Shown piece by piece: positions 58,278 to 64,000 of a DNA stretch of 64,000 bases. The translations under genes and the position numbers were made by a program. Positions within the stretch are counted from its first letter, which is position 1. Each line of letters starts with the position of its first letter. Source of the DNA: Dryococelus australis (lineage: Eukaryota > Arthropoda > Insecta > Phasmatodea > Phasmatidae); NCBI GenBank assembly GCA_029891345.1, contig CM057005.1, positions 63,329,260-63,393,259 of the forward strand, written 5' to 3'. The notes beneath the pieces were generated by a model. That model made no database searches. It saw only the letters and a list, made by a program, of their open reading frames with translations, and was not told the origin of the DNA.

Positions 58278-59556
58278 TAGGGATGGGACCCTCAATACTT
58301 TAAAGTATTGAGTATCACATGAGAATATCCAATAGTATCTCATTTCAACACCAATTTCCCTATACCATAATTATGGCTTGAGTGTACCATAACTTTCAGA
58401 ATGAGTATGATGCTTTTGAAAAGTGTACTGTAATATAATCTGCATTTAACAACCATTTTCTCATGCTGTAATTATGATACAAGTGTACCGTAATGTTCTA
58501 AATGTGTACAATATGTTTTAAAAACATACAATAATTTAATCGGCATCCTTCAGGCATTTCAACACACCCACAAAATTTGACCTAGGTGCAGTGGTCTGAA
58601 AGATATTAACAGCAGCTTTTTAATGCATACCATAATTATTTCCGCTGGCAACGAGCATTCCAAAAAGCCTTCGCGGGGCAAGAATGGATGAATGGTTTAC
58701 AAGTTGTTAAATTTTTAATGTACAAGTTTACCATAATATTTACACAGCTGCGAGCACCTTGATGGGTTTTTAGGAAACCCATACTTACCGCAATTATGAT
58801 TTTTGACATTTACTTTTATGCTACATAATTGAGGTACAATAAAAATAGGTCGAGAGTTGCGAGTGAGCACTGATAGGTACGAGTGAGCAACTTGAGTAGT
58901 TATTGTACACCCAGTACATACCACAATTATATGCTGCAGTAAAATGTTTCATTTAATTAATTTTTATCCCAATAATCACTTTTATGGTATATATTTTAGG
59001 TACAATAAAAGCAGGTAGAGAGTTGCGATCGAGCACCGATAGGCACGAGTGAGCAAATTTAGTAGTTATTGTACATCCCACACGTACTGTAACCATCTGA
59101 TACACCTGTCGTGGCCTAGCATGCATATTCCACGGGCTAGACCATGCTGGGTGTATCAGATAACTACAAAATTTATTTAACATTACTATAATTTCCTTGA
59201 AGTTGCAAAATACAATTTTAAAAACTGTGAAATCACAAAATAAGTGTGTACTGAGCTATCATTTTCCTTAAAGTTTGATTACAGCTTTCACTGTGGAAAC
59301 ACGATTCTATAGAATCAACGGAGACTGTTGGTTTATGATTAGTTTGGGTTACAGGCCGTCCACCATTTGTGTCCAGTGTAATGTGGGTTTTTATATAGTT
59401 CCAGTGTGTGCCGACGACACTAGTAAAATGAGCAATTTTCTTGGCCAAGTTGTTTTGTGTTCATGACAATTTTCAATTGTATCGAGTACCATGAGAATGT
59501 TTTGGTATCGAAACTGGTATAGAGTATTGAGAAAATGTAGTATCGGCCCAACCTTA
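58278..59556. mobile_element. hAT-type element with fold-back core
   Basis: The left end is TAGGGATGGGACCCTCAATA; the complemented right end is TAAGGTTGGGCCGATACTAC. The flanks CTCATTAC and GTCATTAT match at 6 of 8. It contains two tandem blocks beginning AGGTACAATAAAA (58831 and about 58999) and a near-palindrome at 59095-59161. Confidence 0.7.
59095..59161. repeat. Palindrome
   Basis: ATCTGATACACC...GTGGCCTAGC faces GCTAGACCATG...GGTGTATCAGAT with a 15-bp loop. It is repeated with changes at 62314-62380. Confidence 0.85.
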
Positions 59557-61979
59557 GTCATTATGGCTACGCGTGGTCAATTTTGTGCAAGGAGGGTGAA
59601 GGGTGATTAGAACAATTTCTGACCCCAGGTTAGTAACATTGCTTTCTATTTTGTATGCTCTTACCACACTGCTGTTTCTCATATGGATTTAAATAGATTG
59701 TGAATAACATGTTTGGCAGGATATTTGTAGAAGCAAGGTAATCTTTGCCTACAAAGTATTTTATTGTATTTGTAAACCAAACTGTGTGTACAGTGTTAAA
59801 AAAATTTGTTAATAATTTATTGTTGTTTACTTAGTAATATGTATCTCTCTACCATGGTGTCACAGCCACTCTCTCGCGTGATGTAAGTGTGTAAAAATAA
59901 TTGGGTTTATATATTTATGTATAATAGCTCGTGCAGATTGCAAAAGGCCACACAATCTGTGTATTGGCAGGATATTTTGAGAATTTGTAACTGTTCCAAG
60001 ACACACATTGTTAATATTGTCACCAAAATTTTAACATATAATTTCATTAAAAATATTATATATGTGCAAAAAAATGAATGAATGTACCACTATTATCCAA
60101 ACAGAAAATCACTTTCTGTTGCCAACTGAAACAGTCTGTGGTAGGCCAATGGGATAAGTAAAACAATAGCAAAGTGAAAGTTGATGTACATCTGTAAAAT
60201 GACATTCTATAACACTGCGTGGCCTTAAAATTTCATCCCATCACTGAAAGATTCCACTTTTGATTTGGCCTCAAAAGCCCTTACAATTAAATCAATTTAA
60301 ATGTGAAGTATTTATTTATATCTGTATTATTATTTTTTAACTTGGTAATGAGAAGCTGTAAAAATCTTTCATAATGACTTTTGAAGTTTGTGTCGAAACT
60401 CGTGCACCTGAAATTAAATATTTTTTATTATTATTATTAAAAAAATCTATCTAGAAAGTTAAAAAAAAATAACAATTCCAGTTGTATGTTTAGGGAAGTT
60501 GGCACACTTTGGTCTTTCAAATGTATAGCAATGAAAATGCTGCATTTTGTGTTAAAATTCTTTTGCAGTGTTTTGCTCTGATCTATGCTTAAGTTGTTTT
60601 AACTCTGTTGAATGCTGTAGAAAATTGATGTATACCGATTATAAATTGTAAATACATGTATTTTTACATATCAAGATTGTAAGAGTGGTTTCTTCCGCAA
60701 GGATATCCTTGTTGCAAACTGTTGCCTTCTTTTGTAACCAGAGCCATGCCGTCATTTTATAAACAGTCAGTTTTGTAAATACATAAATCTATAATGTAGA
60801 TGTTAATATTGGAATAAGAGAAAATATAAACTTTGGAACAAAACCTACACATTGTATTTTTGTATTCCCAGAAAACCTAAAAGTACCTTGTATGGATCAA
60901 ACAGAATTCCAGAATATGTGTGTAATGACTTCACATAATAGGCAGAACATCTGTATTATGACATGCATAACAATAGATTGTATGATAGTAAACTGGAGCA
61001 TTTAAAACTTTCTACAATCACAGTGTAATTTCACGTTTTTACTACTTATTTGTTAAATATGACATGTTAAAGTTACGGACTTGCAGTTTTCTGTTTAGAT
61101 GGAAATAGAAGTACAGTGATAATGAAAACTGGCAGATGTATATTAGAGGGGTAAAAAAAGTAATATTTTGCTACTGGTTTTTTTTTTGTTATATTATCTT
61201 ATTTTCCTTACGTTAAACCCAAGGCGTCTTAATTATATAGTGTTACATTCTTTGATTTGTTTTGTGCTATCAGATTGAACTTCAAAGATGTTATCCCTTA
61301 ATGATTATACACCTGCTCCCAGTGTTTGTAAAGAAAAATGTGAGCTTTCCATACAGTTTATGTAGTGTTTTATGGTATTGAGCTGCTTATCTAAGCCATA
61401 CAAAATCATTTTTTAAAGTCTTGTGTTGTAATAGTGAATTTTTACAATGCGTACTTTCATAATCAAGCACAAAGTAAGAAGATCACAAGGTAGACCAACA
61501 GACGAGATAGGAGGAGCAAGTGATTAGAAGAGTGAGGACGTGAAAACTGAGAACAGTGTGGGATTACAGAAAGTTGAAGGCAATTCATTGTAAAACTGAC
61601 CTGGTTGCATGCTTCAAACACTTGAGAATGTTGCACAAAATCAGTTGATCCAAGCATAAGGTAATAAAAAATAGAATACCACACTAATGATTCCATCACT
61701 CCAAGCAATTCCTTTGGAGCACTGGCAAAACTTATGTAAGAACTGCAACATGGAGGTAGGATTCTGAGAATCAACTCGGATTTAATCAGTCTACTGTTTT
61801 GGATGATAGGGTTTACTAACCTAAAATATTTAGAGGACCGTCACTTTAGGTGACCAAGCCACTTAAAACATGTAAGTTTATATGGTCTACCGTAGCGCTA
61901 CTTGTGTGAAGAATTTGGAGGGAATCTGTTGATTGGTCCTCGAGATATGGCATAAAACCTCCATAATTTTCATATGATC
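59557..61979. other. No gene seen
   Basis: AT-rich sequence with chance frames only, including the 103-codon minus-strand frame near 61463-61774, which I cannot relate to any family. Confidence 0.4.
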
Positions 61980-62746
61980 TTCATAAATGGAGGACATAAA
62001 AGTTATGTAGTACATAATTGAGGTACAATAAAAATGATTTGAGAGTGAAGGCCGATAGGTAAGAGTGAGCAACTCGAGTAGTTATTGTGCACCCAATATG
62101 TACATACCACAATTATGTGCTGCACCGAAATTTTTCATGTAATTCATTTTCATCCCATTAATCACTTTTATGGTATATATTTCAGGTACAATAAAAACAG
62201 GTAGAGAGTTGCGAGCGAGCACAGATAGGCACGAGCGAGTGTGGCCTAGCCCGCAGATTCTGCAGGCAATAATGCAACTGCATTATTAAATATTCACAAA
62301 AAATACCATAATTATCTTATACACCTGTTGTGGCCTAGTCGGCACGTTCCGCAGGCTAGGCCACAGCGGGTGTATCAGATAATTGAAATGTATTTAATGT
62401 TGCAGTAATTTCCTTGAAGTTGCAAAATTAAATTTAAAAAAAAAACTGCAAAATTGCAAAATAAGTGTGTACTAAGCTATCATTTTCCTCAAAGTTCGAT
62501 TACAGCTTTTACTGCGGAAATTTGATTCTATAGAATCAAATGAGACTGTGTTGGTTTATCATCAGTTAAGGACGCTTGGGTTACAGGCCGTCCACCATTT
62601 GTTTCCAGTGTAATGTGGGTTTTTATACAGTTTCAGTGTGTGTGTCAACGACACAAGTAAAATAAGCAATTTTCGGGGTCAAGTTGTTTTGTCTTCACAA
62701 CAATTTTCATTTGCTATCGAGAAAATGTTGTATCGACCCATCCCTA
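61980..62746. mobile_element. Partial second copy of the 58278 hAT element
   Basis: Aligned with about 58800-59556: TACATAATTGAGGTACAATA, the GAGTGAGCAACT...GTAGTTATTGT blocks, the palindrome at 62314-62380, GGTTACAGGCCGTCCACCAT, and a right end GTATCGACCCATCCCTA at 62730-62746. The left end was not found. Confidence 0.75.
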
Positions 62747-62749
62747 GCC

Positions 62750-64000
62750 TAGACAGCAGAACACGGTTAGGTAGGGAAGGCACATCGCCTGCTCCTACCC
62801 ACGTATTTGAACCTAATGCCCTTCACCAAGAAAGGTGGGAAGGACGTTAGGGAATGACAGGCAACTACTGCCTACCAGTCTACCAGGGCTTGCACCCAAC
62901 CCAATAACGCACTCTGCCAACTAACTTCATGGGAACGAGCTCAAGCCACCCGTCAGTCGGTGGAGACTAGCTCTCCCTACTCCCTCCCCTTCTCTGCTCC
63001 AGCCTCCCCGGAAACTTCCAGGCACCGACCACCCCATCGACGCTGCATTCTACTGAGGAGAGAAGGTGCCAGTAGGAGCAGCCTGCACCTGGTTAAAGAC
63101 CCGATGCTACCCCAGTCCGCTGAGGTCCTTCAGCAGCAGCCGTCGAAGTTCCAGTCGTAGCAGCCCATGGGGTCAGTCCGGATCTGCCAGCAGCTGCACT
63201 TCGGCCAGTAAACCAACAGCACCGGCCGGTCAGCCGCTCAAGACTGAGAAAACCAGCAGCTTCCAAACTGGTCAGCAGACCAATAGCCAAACCAGCAACT
63301 GACATTGCGCTAAGTCGGCAGTCGACACTGCCCATGCTATATTCAGGTCGTGTTCCTGCCTGACATTTTTCAAGCTGCAGGTCACTACTGAAAGTGTAAT
63401 CCGACAGGCACTAACAAAGTAGCTACTTTGGGTCGATTCGCTGTATCACAGTGTATTTCCATAATGTCAAGAGTATCCACGCATGCTTCCACAATGACAA
63501 TGCTTGAGCAACAAAATTGACGCATAAAGCACACCTGAGTATACTACACTTCACTTCACTCCAACTGGGGTTAGAACAGTGCTGGAGGCTGCTCAAGTGC
63601 CTACAGGTTACACCCCTCATTGTGGGGACTTTATTACACACACGTCAGCTTGCACTGTTCACGCAAAGTCAGACATAGTGTCATCCTCCTCAAAGTGTGA
63701 TATTGTACTTTTGGTCGAGCAGCCAAGATCACCTCCCAAGGTTATGTAGTTCTACGGCAGACCAAGGGATGATACTAGCAGACAGCTTGGCTCAGGATTC
63801 GGAGCTTGCCTCCCCTGCACCTCCACGTCACAGAGGGCCCACGGTCAAGGAGAATATAAGTCCGTATGCCGCCCGAGGACGTCAGTTGTGGTGGTTGTTC
63901 TTCAGCTCCGGCAGCTCGTTCTATCACTCCTGGTGCTAGAGCTCTCTGCTGCCCTTGAAGTCATAGCAACCTACCAGACGCTCTTCACCACTGCTCCAAC
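62750..64000 (+). repeat. Family X copy 7, sense, runs off the window
   Basis: 62928-62943 matches copy 5 at about 39950. 63546-63760 and 63838-64000 match 38600-38830 and 38880-39060. The order of these two groups is reversed relative to copy 5, as expected if both are parts of a longer unit or of neighbouring units. TATAAGTCCG lies at 63855-63864, about 25 bp before GTCAGTTG. Confidence 0.65.

Noticed and set aside
61463-61774. 103-codon minus frame
   Set aside because: No conserved motif; the surrounding sequence is ordinary AT-rich DNA.

Overview
The window is nuclear DNA from an animal, most likely an insect. It is AT-rich, has long introns and is packed with transposon remnants. The only conserved cellular gene I can support is the 3' half of a CREB-type bZIP transcription factor gene on the + strand. 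Three coding exons (4963-5106, 5216-5303, 29669-29816) join with matching phases into the conserved glutamine/glycine-rich activation segment, the basic region and the leucine zipper, followed by a stop codon. The kinase-inducible domain and the start codon are not visible here and must lie upstream of position 1. The insect guess rests on the CREB sequence, the BEL/Pao element and the tRNA-type SINEs; the species is not identified.

Layout. 1-720 is a decayed Tigger/pogo DDE transposase, followed by one copy of a dispersed GC-richer repeat (called family X here), a long TA microsatellite and a tRNA-derived SINE. The two central CREB exons come next. The intron at 5304-29668 (24,365 bp) splits the basic region and is mostly mobile DNA: an apparent Russian-doll nest of DNA transposons (about 6.7-14.5 kb), a hAT element with a near-perfect 8-bp target duplication (14.7-16.6 kb), long inverted arms, a truncated antisense BEL/Pao retrotransposon (18.44-23.2 kb), several antisense family X copies, a second SINE, and a 31-bp minisatellite interrupted by a terminal-inverted-repeat element just before the last CREB exon.

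Downstream of the CREB 3' UTR (about 29.8-30.84 kb) I find no further cellular gene. This half holds a Harbinger-like element, a dead mariner, a second copy of the hAT family found in the intron, short TA-flanked MITEs, hAT elements at 42.5, 46.7, 54.3, 54.8 and 58.3 kb (one with a perfect 8-bp duplication), a 1.76-kb Harbinger-like element, and more family X copies at 38.6-40.4, 51.5-53.2 and 62.8-64.0 kb.

The least explained material is family X. Its copies are strongly diverged and lie in both orientations. They share promoter-like and polyadenylation-like blocks. Two copies contain a 44-codon antisense reading frame whose differences fall mainly at third codon positions, which suggests an unrecognised protein-coding mobile element. 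All alignments here were made by eye; identities and ends are approximate.
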